Part shown: positions 43,358 through 51,925 of the stretch, one piece after another
Numbering within the stretch: position 1 is the stretch's first letter
Layout of the letters: each line of letters begins with the position of its first letter
Source: Actinomadura flavalba DSM 45200
Lineage (GTDB): Bacteria > Actinomycetota > Actinomycetes > Streptosporangiales > Streptosporangiaceae
DNA length: 64,000 nt
Direction of reading: 5' to 3'
Assembly: GCF_000374305.1 (NCBI RefSeq)
Contig: NZ_KB894093.1
Location: 1,736,001 to 1,800,000, forward strand
The notes under the pieces: generated by a model
What the model was told of the DNA's origin: nothing
The model's input: only the letters and a program-made list of their open reading frames with translations
The model's database searches: none
Position numbers and translations under genes: made by a program

Positions 43358-44011
43358 TCAGGGGCGCCGCGTGCCCCCGCCACCGAGGCCGAGACCGCGC
43401 CGAAGCTCGCGCATCGCCTGGCGGAGGGGACGCACGAAGTGGACGTCGGCCCAGCGCGCGGCGGGGACGACCGTCGCCCGCCACACGGCGCGGATCGCGC
43501 GGCCGACCGGGGCGAGCAGGTAGTGCAGGACCAGGGCGCAGGGGGCGACGACGAACACGCGCCCGAGCCAGGCCAGCGCCCGCCCGGTCGTCCGCCACGC
43601 CCAGCCGATCGCGCGGAACACCGGCAGGAACAGGTACGTCCAGATCGGCGCGAGCAGGTAGCGCCAGATGATCTGCGCGGGGACGACGAACAGGCCGTAC
43701 AGGACGTACCCCAGCCCCTTGAGGATCGGCCACAGCAGGTACGTCCACAGCAGGTGCGCGGGCCACGCGAGCAGCCACCGCGCCAGGAACGCCAGCGCGA
43801 TCAGCAGCGGGCGGAGCAGCAGCGCCCAGACGACGTGCGTCCACAGCCACGCCAGCGCGCGCCCGACCGGCCGCAGTAGCCACCGGACGCCGCGTCCCAG
43901 CCAGCACAGCAGGTCCCACGCGAGCCGGAACGGCAGCACGAAGATCACCGCGAGGACGCGGACGAACAGGGACGGCGGCGGCTGCGGCTTGGACCGGTCG
44001 TACTGGCTCAC
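43358..44011 (-). CDS. Trp-rich repetitive membrane protein of unknown function
   Basis: A 217-residue protein starting MSQYDRSKPQPPPSLFVRVL from GTG 44011. About 17 residues are Trp (near 8%). The body consists of diverged ~30-residue repeats with the pattern L-x-P-hhxxhxxhhxxhhxxhhhxP. Examples are LLRPVGRALAWLWTHVVWAL, LLWPILKGLGYVLYGLFVVP, LFLPVFRAIGWAWRTTGRAL and LLAPVGRAIRAVWRATVVPA. Prolines and arginines recur at each unit boundary, so it may form re-entrant or amphipathic hairpins in place of simple spanning helices. It lies 14 bases upstream of pyrD. No known family comes to mind. Homology checks would need to allow for low complexity. Confidence 0.75.
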   Translation of the reverse strand: MSQYDRSKPQPPPSLFVRVLAVIFVLPFRLAWDLLCWLGRGVRWLLRPVGRALAWLWTHVVWALLLRPLLIALAFLARWLLAWPAHLLWTYLLWPILKGLGYVLYGLFVVPAQIIWRYLLAPIWTYLFLPVFRAIGWAWRTTGRALAWLGRVFVVAPCALVLHYLLAPVGRAIRAVWRATVVPAARWADVHFVRPLRQAMRELRRGLGLGGGGTRRP

Positions 44012-44135
44012 AAGGGATTGGACGGACACGGCGCCGCACGGTTCTGCCCCGTCGATGTGACCGTGGTCACAGTGAACCGGCCCGGGGCGGTCCCCGTACT
44101 GCTCCCCGACCCCGGTTCCGAAGATGGAGGAGCAC

Positions 44136-45128
44136 ATGGACTTCCCCCGCTGGGCGCTTCCCGCCGCGGCCGTGACCGCGTCCGCCGTGCTGCTGACGGC
44201 CTGCGGGCAGAACGCCGGGCCGCAGACCGGCACGGCCGCCGGGACGCGGCAGGCCCCGGCCGACGCCTCGGCCGAGCCCGACCCCTCGGCGGACCCGTCC
44301 GCGCCACCCGAGCCGGCGCGGCTGGAGACCGCGAACATCGCCCGGATCGGCCGCGTCGTCACCGACGGGCAGGGCCGCACCCTCTACCGGTTCGACAACG
44401 ACACGGCCCGGCCGCCCGCGTCGACCTGCGAGGACGCGTGCGCGACGACCTGGCCGCCGGTCTGGGCGGGCGAGGAGGACCCGTCGGTCAACGGCGTGCG
44501 GGCCGACCTGGTCGGCAAGGTCCGGCGCCCGGACGGCCGCTGGCAGGTCACGCTCGGCGGCTGGCCCCTCTACCGGTACACCAAGGACCTCAACGCCGGG
44601 GACGCGCGGGGCCACGGCGTCGGCGGCACCTGGTTCGCGGCGGCGCCGACCGGTGCCAAGGCGGGCGTCGCGACGGCCGCGCCGTCCACCCCGCCGCCGC
44701 GCGCCGCGCCGGACGATCGCTGGAAGGGCTGGACGGTGCTGACCGCCCGCAAGGACGCGGAACTCGGGCTGATCCTCACCGACGGCAAGGGCCGCGTGAT
44801 GTACCGGTTCGACGACGACAGCGCGCGCCCGCCGCGCACGACGTGCTTCGGCGCGTGCAAGAGGGCGTGGCCGCCGGTGATCTTCAACGGGTGGAAGAAG
44901 CTGAGGCTCAAGGGCGTGGACCGCAAGGCGGTCGGCTACATCGAGCGCAGGGACGACGGCCGGTGCCAGCTCACGATCAACGGCTGGCCGATGTACTACT
45001 TCGCCAAGGACGCCCGGCCCGGCGACACCAAGGGGCAGGGCGTGCAGAACGTGTGGTGGGTGAGCACGCCGGAGGGGAAGAAGGCGCGGGCCGCCGGGGG
45101 CGGGAACGGCGGCGGTTACGGCTACTGA
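44136..45128 (+). CDS. Lipoprotein with two COG4315 secreted-repeat domains
   Basis: A 330-residue lipoprotein from ATG 44136 (GGAGGAG four bases upstream). The signal peptide ends in lipobox LTAC. After an Ala/Pro/Asp linker come two homologous domains: about 55-170 (GRTLYRFDNDTARPPASTC...TWPPVW; GWPLYRYTKD) and about 195-310 (GRVMYRFDDDSARPPRTTCFGACKRAWPPV; GWPMYYFAKD). These are the COG4315 repeats of SCO0930-type proteins. A Gly/Tyr tail (GGGNGGGYGY) ends the protein. The paired Cys residues per domain and aromatic motifs are conserved. Function in the cell envelope is unknown; electron transfer has been suggested for relatives but is unproven. Confidence 0.88.
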   Translation: MDFPRWALPAAAVTASAVLLTACGQNAGPQTGTAAGTRQAPADASAEPDPSADPSAPPEPARLETANIARIGRVVTDGQGRTLYRFDNDTARPPASTCEDACATTWPPVWAGEEDPSVNGVRADLVGKVRRPDGRWQVTLGGWPLYRYTKDLNAGDARGHGVGGTWFAAAPTGAKAGVATAAPSTPPPRAAPDDRWKGWTVLTARKDAELGLILTDGKGRVMYRFDDDSARPPRTTCFGACKRAWPPVIFNGWKKLRLKGVDRKAVGYIERRDDGRCQLTINGWPMYYFAKDARPGDTKGQGVQNVWWVSTPEGKKARAAGGGNGGGYGY

Positions 45129-45136
45129 CGCGCGAG

Positions 45137-45163
45137 TGCGGCGGGCCGCACCGGCCCGCCGCA
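45137..45163. terminator. Bidirectional hairpin between lipoprotein and DUF2382 genes
   Basis: An 11-bp perfect stem (TGCGGCGGGCC 45137-45147 with GGCCCGCCGCA 45153-45163) and GCACC loop lie between the convergent stops. Confidence 0.75.
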
Positions 45164-45173
45164 CCCCGCCGCG

Positions 45174-46112
45174 TCACTTGCGCCGGTGGTCCCGCTCCCG
45201 GTCGGCGTCGTCGGCCCCCAGCACCTCGACGTGCTCCTTGCGCAGCTCGTCCTGGACGACCTGTTCCTCGGTCACGGTCTCGGTGCGGACGACGACGCGC
45301 TCGACCGGCACCGTCTCCTTGTTGATGACGATCTTCTCCGAGTGCAGGATGATCTCCTGCTCGTCGGCGGAGAGGTCGATCTCGCCCGGCGCGGCGTCGT
45401 TGATCGGCATCCGCTCGACGGTGATCTCCTCATGGGAGACGTGCACCGACTCGCGGACCTGCTCGACGTCCACGGTCTTGCGAATCCGGACGCGCCCCGC
45501 CTCGGTGCGCTCGGTCGCGACCGACATGCGCTCCTCCGACCGGATCATCTCGATCGGGTGGTGGGCGTGGTCGTCGGCGGCGCGGTTCGTCCGGTTCGGG
45601 TCCGCCTTGCCGGTGCGCGCCCGGCTCGTGTCCGAATCGGCGGTCGTGCCCGGCGTGCCCATCAGGGCCTCCTGCGACGGGTCCATCTGGTCGCGCTGCG
45701 CCGCGTCGGTGCCTGCGGCGGAGCGCTCGTTGCGGCGCCGGTCGCCCTGCGTCCGGCCCTCGCCGGACGGCCCGGCCTGCCCCGGAATGCCGCGGTTCGG
45801 CGCCCGCATGCCGTAGTGGCGGTACAGGTCGTTGACGGCCTCGCGGTCGAGGTGCTCGTCGGCGTCGACGTGCGGGGCGTCCTTGATGAGCTGCTTGTCG
45901 TACGGGACGTGCAGCTCGTCGCCCTCGCGGCTCGCGGCCGAGATCGGGATGAAGCTCTCCCGGCTGCCGAACCAGCCGGTGTTGACGGTCACCCACTCCG
46001 GTTCGCCGGTCTCGTCGTTCAGGTAGACCTGCCTGACGTCGCCGATCTTCGAGCCGTCCCTGCCGGTGACGGTGGTGTTCATCAGTTCCTGGACAGTGCT
46101 CTTGGTCTGCAC
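45174..46112 (-). CDS. PRC-barrel and DUF2382 stress-type protein
   Basis: A 312-residue acidic protein from GTG 46112 (purine-rich GGGGGG upstream). Residues about 1-85 are a PRC-barrel (GRDGSKIGDVRQVYLNDETGEPEWVTVNTGWFG). A Gly/Arg/Asp-rich linker spans about 110-185. Residues about 190-300 are DUF2382 (EERMSVATERTEAGRVRIRKTV; EEITVERMPIND; EKIVINKETVPVERVVVRTETV). This pairing is common in actinomycetes and in radiation- and desiccation-resistant bacteria and is presumed to be stress related. The function is not demonstrated. Confidence 0.9.
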   Translation of the reverse strand: MQTKSTVQELMNTTVTGRDGSKIGDVRQVYLNDETGEPEWVTVNTGWFGSRESFIPISAASREGDELHVPYDKQLIKDAPHVDADEHLDREAVNDLYRHYGMRAPNRGIPGQAGPSGEGRTQGDRRRNERSAAGTDAAQRDQMDPSQEALMGTPGTTADSDTSRARTGKADPNRTNRAADDHAHHPIEMIRSEERMSVATERTEAGRVRIRKTVDVEQVRESVHVSHEEITVERMPINDAAPGEIDLSADEQEIILHSEKIVINKETVPVERVVVRTETVTEEQVVQDELRKEHVEVLGADDADRERDHRRK

Positions 46113-46255
46113 GCGAAAAACCCCCCTGTGCCGCGGACCGGTGGCCTCCGAAGCGCGGGTACCCCCCGAGGTCGCTTCCACGTAACGGAGTTGTCCGACA
46201 ACTATCGGTTTTTCCCGCACGCAGAGTGATAAACGCAGGTCAGTCGAAGGATCGC

Positions 46256-46609
46256 TCAGCCGTCCAGCAGTTCGGCGAGCAGCGGGAGATGGCTCTCCTC
46301 GATCGCCTTGGTCGCGGTGAGCAGCGTGAGCGGACCCCGCCGGGCCTTCTCCCGCAGGCCGTCCAGCGCCTCGCGGCGCTCGGGGGCGTCGAGTTCGGCG
46401 CGGTAGCGGCGCCGGAACTCGTCCTTCCTGGCCGGATCGTGGCCGTACCAGTGGCGCAGGTCCGTGGACGGCGCCACGTCCTTCGCCCACGCCGTCAGGT
46501 CGGCGTGCGCCTTGGACAGGCCGCGCGGCCAGAGCCGGTCCACCAGGACGCGGGCGCCGTCGGCGTCCTGCGGCTCGTCGTACACGCGGCGCATCCGCAC
46601 ATCACCCAT
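46256..46609 (-). CDS. DUF488 family protein
   Basis: A 117-residue protein with the DUF488 signature RVLVDRLWPRGLSKAHADLTAWAKDVAPSTDLRHWYGHDP (given here in parts) and LTLLTATKAIEESHLPLLAELL. The family is widespread and of unknown activity. ATG 46609 or 46594 could be the start. Divergent from the pyruvate oxidase gene. Confidence 0.9.
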   Translation of the reverse strand: MGDVRMRRVYDEPQDADGARVLVDRLWPRGLSKAHADLTAWAKDVAPSTDLRHWYGHDPARKDEFRRRYRAELDAPERREALDGLREKARRGPLTLLTATKAIEESHLPLLAELLDG

Positions 46610-46671
46610 GAGCTGCGCCTACCCGCCCGCGTGCGAGGTTAGACGGATGATCGCCGGGCATCTCCCGGGAC

Positions 46672-48405
46672 ATGGCGACGATCGCGGAACAGTTCGTGCG
46701 GGTCCTGCGGGACGAGGGCGTGCAGCGCATCTACGGGGTCGTCGGCGACAGCCTCAACCCCGTGGTCGACGCGGTCCGCCGCACCGACGGCATCGAGTGG
46801 GTCTACGTCCGCAACGAGGAGGCGGGCGCGTTCGCGGCCGCCGCCGAGGCCGAGACCACCGGGCGGCTCGCCGTCTGCGCCGGGAGCTGCGGACCCGGCA
46901 ACACGCACCTGATCCAGGGGCTGTTCGACGCGCACCGGTCCCGGGTGCCCGTGCTGGCGCTGGCGTCGCAGATCCCGAGCGCGCAGCTCGGCACCGGGTA
47001 CTTCCAGGAGACGCACCCCGAACGCATCTTCACCGAGTGCAGCGGATACCTGGCCGAGATCCAGAACCCGGCGCAGATGCCGCGCGTGCTGCGGACCGCG
47101 ATCCAGCACGCGATCGGGCTCCAGGACGTGTCGGTGCTCGTCCTCGCGGGCGACACCGCGAAGGAGGAGGTTCCGGGCACGCTGCGTCCGCACGACACGC
47201 TCGTCCGGCGCGGGACCGTCCATCCGCCCGCCGACCAGGTGGACGAGCTGGCGCGGGCGGTCAACGCGGCGGAGAAGGTGACGCTGTTCTGCGGCGTCGG
47301 CGTCCGCGACGCGCACGCCGAGGTGATGGAGCTGGCGCACCGGGTGCTGTCGCCGGTCGGGCACTCGCTGCGCGGCAAGGAGTGGATCCAGTACGACAAC
47401 CCGTTCGACGTCGGCATGAGCGGGCTGCTCGGCTACGGCGCCTGCCACGACGCGCTGCACGAGGCCGACCTCGTCCTGCTGCTCGGCACCGACTTCCCGT
47501 ACGACCCGTTCCTCCCGGGCCGCAACACGATCCAGATCGACCACGACGCGTCCCGGCTGGGCCGCCGCACCCCGCTCGACCTCGCCGTCCACGGCGACGT
47601 GGGGGCGACGCTGCGCGCCGTCCTGCCGAAACTGGAGCAGAAGTCCTCCGGCGCGTTCCTGGAGAAGATGCTGAAAGAGCATCACCGGGCGCTGTCGAAG
47701 GTCGTGGACGCCTACACGAGCAACATCGAGAAGCACACGCCGATCCACCCCGAGTACGTGGCGGCGCTGCTGGACGAGCTGGCCGCCGACGACGCGATCT
47801 TCACCGTCGACACCGGCATGTGCAACGTTTGGGCCGCCCGCTACCTCACCCCGAACGGCCGCCGCCGCGTGACGGGCTCGTTCCGGCACGGCTCGATGGC
47901 CAACGCCCTGCCGCACGCGATCGGCGCCCAGTTCGGCGCGCCGGGCCGCCAGGTCGTCTCGATGTCGGGCGACGGCGGCCTCGGCATGCTCATGGGCGAA
48001 CTCCTCACCGTCCGCCTGCACGACCTTCCCGTCAAGACGATCGTCTTCAACAACGCGTCCCTCGGCATGGTCAAGCTGGAGATGCTGGTCGACGGGATGC
48101 CCGACTACGAGACCGACCACGCCCCCACCGACTTCGCCGCCATCGCGCAGGGCGCGGGAATCGCGTCGGCCCGCGTCACCGACCCCAGGAAGGTCCGCGA
48201 GGCCCTGGAGACGGCGCTCGCCCACGACGGCCCCTACCTGCTGGACGTCGTCACCGACCCCAACGCCCTCTCCATCCCGCCCGCCATCACCGCCGACCAG
48301 GTGAAGGGCTTCGCGCTGGCCGCCGGGAAGACCGTCCTCACCGGCGGCGTGGGCCGCATGGTCGACCTGGCCAAGAGCAACCTCCGCAACGTCCCCCGCC
48401 CCTGA
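46672..48405 (+). CDS. poxB: Thiamine-diphosphate-dependent pyruvate oxidase/dehydrogenase (PoxB type)
   Basis: A 577-residue ThDP enzyme. The PYR domain carries catalytic Glu50 (VRNEEAGAFAAAAEA). The central FAD/nucleotide-fold domain contains VTLFCGVGVRDAH. The PP domain has the ThDP motif SGDGGLGMLMGELLT...KTIVFNN (about 433-462). It lacks an obvious C-terminal amphipathic helix like E. coli PoxB. It would convert pyruvate to acetate (or acetyl phosphate) and CO2. The stop abuts the stop of the convergent esterase within TGATCA. Confidence 0.88.
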   Translation: MATIAEQFVRVLRDEGVQRIYGVVGDSLNPVVDAVRRTDGIEWVYVRNEEAGAFAAAAEAETTGRLAVCAGSCGPGNTHLIQGLFDAHRSRVPVLALASQIPSAQLGTGYFQETHPERIFTECSGYLAEIQNPAQMPRVLRTAIQHAIGLQDVSVLVLAGDTAKEEVPGTLRPHDTLVRRGTVHPPADQVDELARAVNAAEKVTLFCGVGVRDAHAEVMELAHRVLSPVGHSLRGKEWIQYDNPFDVGMSGLLGYGACHDALHEADLVLLLGTDFPYDPFLPGRNTIQIDHDASRLGRRTPLDLAVHGDVGATLRAVLPKLEQKSSGAFLEKMLKEHHRALSKVVDAYTSNIEKHTPIHPEYVAALLDELAADDAIFTVDTGMCNVWAARYLTPNGRRRVTGSFRHGSMANALPHAIGAQFGAPGRQVVSMSGDGGLGMLMGELLTVRLHDLPVKTIVFNNASLGMVKLEMLVDGMPDYETDHAPTDFAAIAQGAGIASARVTDPRKVREALETALAHDGPYLLDVVTDPNALSIPPAITADQVKGFALAAGKTVLTGGVGRMVDLAKSNLRNVPRP

Positions 48406-49275
48406 TCAGGGGTGCGAGAGGGCCGTGGTGAGCAGGGGCCAGGCGCGGTGCAGTTCGTGGTGCCAGTACGGCCAGGTGTGGGTGCCGTGGTCGTAGAGGT
48501 GGATCGTCGCCGGGATGTCGTGGTGGCGGAGGCGGCGCAGGAACGGGGCCAGCGTGGAGTGGATGAGGGGTTCGGCGAGGTTCGCCGCGCTCCACGGAGC
48601 GTCCGGCGGGTCCAGGGGACCTCGTCGTCCCGTGCGGGACGCCGAGAGGTAGAGGGCCGTGCCCTTCAGGGACGAGGCCAGGTGCGTCGGGTCGGCGCGG
48701 CGCCAGAACCGGTCGTGCAGGACGGGCCAACCCCACATGTGCAGGGGGTTGGTGCGGCCCGCGATCGCGGTGGCGGCCAGCAGCGTGAGGGCCGTCAGCG
48801 GGGTGCGGATCGTGCAGGGGGCGCTCAGGGCGGCCGCGAAGCGGAACGTGCCGGGGTTCTGCGCGGCGCCGAGCAGCGCGCCGTAGCCGCCGCCGGAGAC
48901 GCCCGCCACCGCGCGGACCGGGGACGCGCCGTACCGGTCGCGCATCAGCGCGAAGACCTCGTGGACGTGGAACGTCATCCACTGCGGCCCCCGGCGCCAG
49001 TCGGCGTAACCGCCCGCGCGGCCCCCGTCGGGCATGACGATGAGGATGTCGTCGTTGCGGCTCAGATCCTCGACGCCCGCGTATTGCAGCCACGACGAGC
49101 CGTCGTCCAGACCGCCGTGGTGCAGGGTCAGCAGCGGCCGGGGGACGTCGCGCGACCAGCCCTCCGGCAGCAGGACGCGGACGCTCAGCACCCGCCCGGG
49201 CACCGACGGCGTGCGCACCCGGAGGTGCCGGAGGCGCGGCGACTCCTCGTCGTCGGCGAGGACCTCCAGCGTCAT
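48406..49275 (-). CDS. Alpha/beta-hydrolase esterase (antigen-85-like), last gene of a four-gene operon
   Basis: A 289-residue protein without signal peptide. The nucleophile Ser lies in AVAGVSGGGYGALLGAAQ (GxSxG), and the C-terminal catalytic-His region reads YDHGTHTWPYWHHELHRAWPLL. The Asp/Glu is not assigned. The fold resembles esterase D/antigen 85 proteins, which transfer or hydrolyse acyl groups. It overlaps the acyl-AMP ligase by ATGA (49272-49275), so it is translationally coupled. Together with the homologous secreted esterase at 50969, it suggests acyl transfer on both sides of the membrane. Confidence 0.87.
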   Translation of the reverse strand: MTLEVLADDEESPRLRHLRVRTPSVPGRVLSVRVLLPEGWSRDVPRPLLTLHHGGLDDGSSWLQYAGVEDLSRNDDILIVMPDGGRAGGYADWRRGPQWMTFHVHEVFALMRDRYGASPVRAVAGVSGGGYGALLGAAQNPGTFRFAAALSAPCTIRTPLTALTLLAATAIAGRTNPLHMWGWPVLHDRFWRRADPTHLASSLKGTALYLSASRTGRRGPLDPPDAPWSAANLAEPLIHSTLAPFLRRLRHHDIPATIHLYDHGTHTWPYWHHELHRAWPLLTTALSHP

Positions 49276-50972
49276 GCCGGCCGGGTCCGCTCGTGCAGGC
49301 GCCCGGCGCGGTAGGCGTCGCGGCAGGCGGTGCGGCTGAGCTTGCCGCTGCTCGTGCGGGGCAGCGCGCCGGGCTCGATGAGCAGGAAGTCGCGCACCGC
49401 GAGGCCGTGGTCGCGCTGGACTGCGGCGCGGACGGCCGCCGCGACCTCCGCCCGGTCCAGCAGGCGGACCGGCACGCGGCGGTTGCGTTCGGCGACGACG
49501 ACGGGCGCGTCCCCGTCCGTCCCGGCGAACGCGGCGACGTAGCCCGCGCGGACGCCCGGGTGCGCGGTGGCGGCGGTGTGCTCGACGTCCTGCGGGTAGT
49601 GGTTGCGGCCGTCGACGATGAGGAGGTCCTTGCTGCGGCCCGTCACGTAGTACTCGCCGTCGTGGCGGAAGCCGAGGTCGCCGGTGCGCAGCCACGGCCC
49701 TGCGGGCAGGCCCGGCGGCGGGTCGGTGAGGGCGGCGCCGAACGTCTCCTGGGTGGCCCGCGCGCGGCCCCAGTATCCGGCGGCGACGTTGGCGCCGTGC
49801 ACCCACAGCTCGCCGACGTGCCCGTCCGGCAGGATGCGGCCGTCGTCCACGATCGCGACGTGCTGCCCGAACGGGACGCCGCACGAGACCAGCGCGCTCC
49901 CCGTGCCGGGCCGCGCGACGCCCGCCGCGAGGGCGTCCCGGTCGAACGACGCGGTGACCGGCGTCCGGTCGGGCGAGCAGGCCAGCACGTAGACGGTCGC
50001 CTCCGCGAGCCCGTACGCGGGCGACTGCGCCTCGGCGCGCAGCCCGCACCCGGCGAACGCCTCGCGGAACCCGGTGAGCGTGGACGGCCGGATCGGCTCG
50101 GCGCCGTTGAGCAGCATCCGGACGCCGCTCAGGTCGAGCCCGGCCTTCTCCTCGTCGGTGACGGTGCTCGTCAGGTACTCGTACGCGAAGTTCGGACCCG
50201 CCGTGTACACGTCGCGTTCCCGGCCGAGCAGTTCCAGCCACCGCACCGGCCGCATGATGAACGCCACCGGGTCCATGAACACGCACGGGTTGGCGTGGAC
50301 GAGCGGCAGCGCCGCCGTGAACACCAGCCCCATGTCGTGGAAGAGCGGCAGCCAGCTCACGCCGCTGGACGTGCGCGGCGTCCCGCGTCCGGCGGCGTGG
50401 AGCTGTTCGGCGTTGACGGTCAGGTTCCCGTGCGTGATGACGACGCCGGCCGGGGTGCGCGTCGATCCGGACGTGTACTGGAGGTAGGCGACGTCGCCCG
50501 GGCCGACCGGCTCGTCGTCCCAGGGGCCGGTGAGCGCCGGGTCGTCGACGGTGACGACCTCCTTGGGCTGGTCGAGGGTGCCGTCGGTGAGGAAGGACGC
50601 GACGGCGTCGCGGGAGGCCGCCGTCGTGAGGACGGTCGTCGGCGCCGCGTCCCGGTAGACCGACAGCAGCCGGTCGCCGTGCCCGGGCAGGTCCGGGCCG
50701 AACAGCGGCACCGCGATGATCCGCGCGTACAGGCAGCCGAAGAACGCGACGAGGTAGTCCAGCGACTGCGGCATCAGCAGCGCCGCCCGGTCGCCCGGGA
50801 CGGCGGTGCGGCGCAGCCGGGCGGCGAGCGCGCGGGCGCGGCGGTCGAGGTCGCCCCAGGTGAGGTGGTGTTCGACCCCGGCGGGATCGGCGGCGTGGTC
50901 CACGAACGTGTAGGCGCGCTCGTCGGGGTAGCGGCGGGCCCACTCGGTGAGCCGGGCGGTCAGCGGGGTCAC
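49272..50972 (-). CDS. Fatty-acyl-AMP ligase (FAAL, FadD-type)
   Basis: A 566-residue ANL-superfamily enzyme. Motif A3 is [22 protein letters not shown]5 is YGLAEATVY, and A7/A8 is WLRTGDLGFRHDGEYYVTGR followed by KDLLIVDGRNHYPQDVEHTA, the signature of long-chain FAALs. The start is GTG 50972, with GGAAGGA upstream. It overlaps the upstream esterase by 4 bp (GTGA). FAALs activate fatty acids as acyl-AMP for transfer to carrier proteins or lipids. No acyl carrier protein or polyketide synthase is in the window, so the acceptor is unclear. Confidence 0.9.
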   Translation of the reverse strand: MTPLTARLTEWARRYPDERAYTFVDHAADPAGVEHHLTWGDLDRRARALAARLRRTAVPGDRAALLMPQSLDYLVAFFGCLYARIIAVPLFGPDLPGHGDRLLSVYRDAAPTTVLTTAASRDAVASFLTDGTLDQPKEVVTVDDPALTGPWDDEPVGPGDVAYLQYTSGSTRTPAGVVITHGNLTVNAEQLHAAGRGTPRTSSGVSWLPLFHDMGLVFTAALPLVHANPCVFMDPVAFIMRPVRWLELLGRERDVYTAGPNFAYEYLTSTVTDEEKAGLDLSGVRMLLNGAEPIRPSTLTGFREAFAGCGLRAEAQSPAYGLAEATVYVLACSPDRTPVTASFDRDALAAGVARPGTGSALVSCGVPFGQHVAIVDDGRILPDGHVGELWVHGANVAAGYWGRARATQETFGAALTDPPPGLPAGPWLRTGDLGFRHDGEYYVTGRSKDLLIVDGRNHYPQDVEHTAATAHPGVRAGYVAAFAGTDGDAPVVVAERNRRVPVRLLDRAEVAAAVRAAVQRDHGLAVRDFLLIEPGALPRTSSGKLSRTACRDAYRAGRLHERTRPA

Positions 50973-51925
50973 GGGGTCGTCCTTCCGGCGCCGAGGGCGG
51001 TCATGATCAGGGGCCAGGCCGTGTGCAGCTCCTGCGTCCACTCGGGCCAGGCGTGCCAGCCGTCGCCGTAGATGTGCGCGGTGACGGGGATGCGCAGTTC
51101 GCGGAGCCGGTTGACGAACGAGTGGTTCATCTGGCCGATGAGGATCTCGCTGAGCTGGGTGAGCCGCCACTGCGCGCCCGGCGGCGTGAACGGGCCGTTC
51201 ATGCCGGTGGTGCCGCTGGAGACGTACAGGCCGGTGCCGCGCAGCCGTTCGGCGAGGACGTGCGGGTCGTGCGCGCGCCAGTTGGCGTCGTCGCGGCCCG
51301 GGACGCCGAAGATGCGGAAGGCGTCGGCGCCCGACCCGAGCAGGTTCACGGCCGTCAGGAAGATCTGCATCCCGTGCATCGTCAGGTGCGTCGAGCCGCT
51401 GAACGACGCGGCGTAGCGGAACATGCCGGGGTGCCGCGCCGCGTACGCCATGGCGCCCTGCCCGCCGGACGAGACGCCGAGCACCGCGCGCCGGTCGCCC
51501 GCGCGGTACCGCTTCATCAGCGCGGGCAGCTCGCGGACGTGGTGGTCCTCCCAGCGCGGGATGCCGCCCGCGCCGTCGTTCCACCAGTTGGTGTAGCTGC
51601 CGTTCTCGCCGCCGGACGGCATGACGACGAGGACGTCCCGCGTCGCGGCGAGCCGGGCGATGTCGGTCTCGCGGGTCCAGGACGTGTAGTCGTCCCGTCC
51701 GCCCTGGTAGGCGTAGAGGACCGGCCAGGTCCGCTTGGCGGTGCGGCTCCAGCCTCGCGGCAGCAGCAGCCGCGCCTGCACGCGCTGCCCGACCGCCGGG
51801 GAGTACCACTCCAGGTCGAGGGTGCGCGCGTCGATGCGCCGTTCGGTGATGTCGGCGGCGCGCACGGGAACGGCGAGCGCCAGCAGGGCCAGCGTGGCCA
51901 CCAGCGCCGTGACGAGTCTCTTCAT
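50969..51925 (-). CDS. Secreted esterase (antigen-85-like)
   Basis: A 318-residue protein with a signal peptide (LVTALVATLALLALAVPVRA). The core has VLYAYQGGRDDYTSW, VVMPSGGENGSYTNW, the nucleophile motif AVLGVSSGGQGAMAYA, and catalytic-His region YGDGWHAWPEWTQELHTAWP. It parallels the cytosolic-looking esterase at 48406 closely enough to suggest a gene duplication. ATG 51925 overlaps the methyltransferase stop by ATGA. It likely transfers or hydrolyses acyl esters in the cell envelope. Confidence 0.9.
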   Translation of the reverse strand: MKRLVTALVATLALLALAVPVRAADITERRIDARTLDLEWYSPAVGQRVQARLLLPRGWSRTAKRTWPVLYAYQGGRDDYTSWTRETDIARLAATRDVLVVMPSGGENGSYTNWWNDGAGGIPRWEDHHVRELPALMKRYRAGDRRAVLGVSSGGQGAMAYAARHPGMFRYAASFSGSTHLTMHGMQIFLTAVNLLGSGADAFRIFGVPGRDDANWRAHDPHVLAERLRGTGLYVSSGTTGMNGPFTPPGAQWRLTQLSEILIGQMNHSFVNRLRELRIPVTAHIYGDGWHAWPEWTQELHTAWPLIMTALGAGRTTP

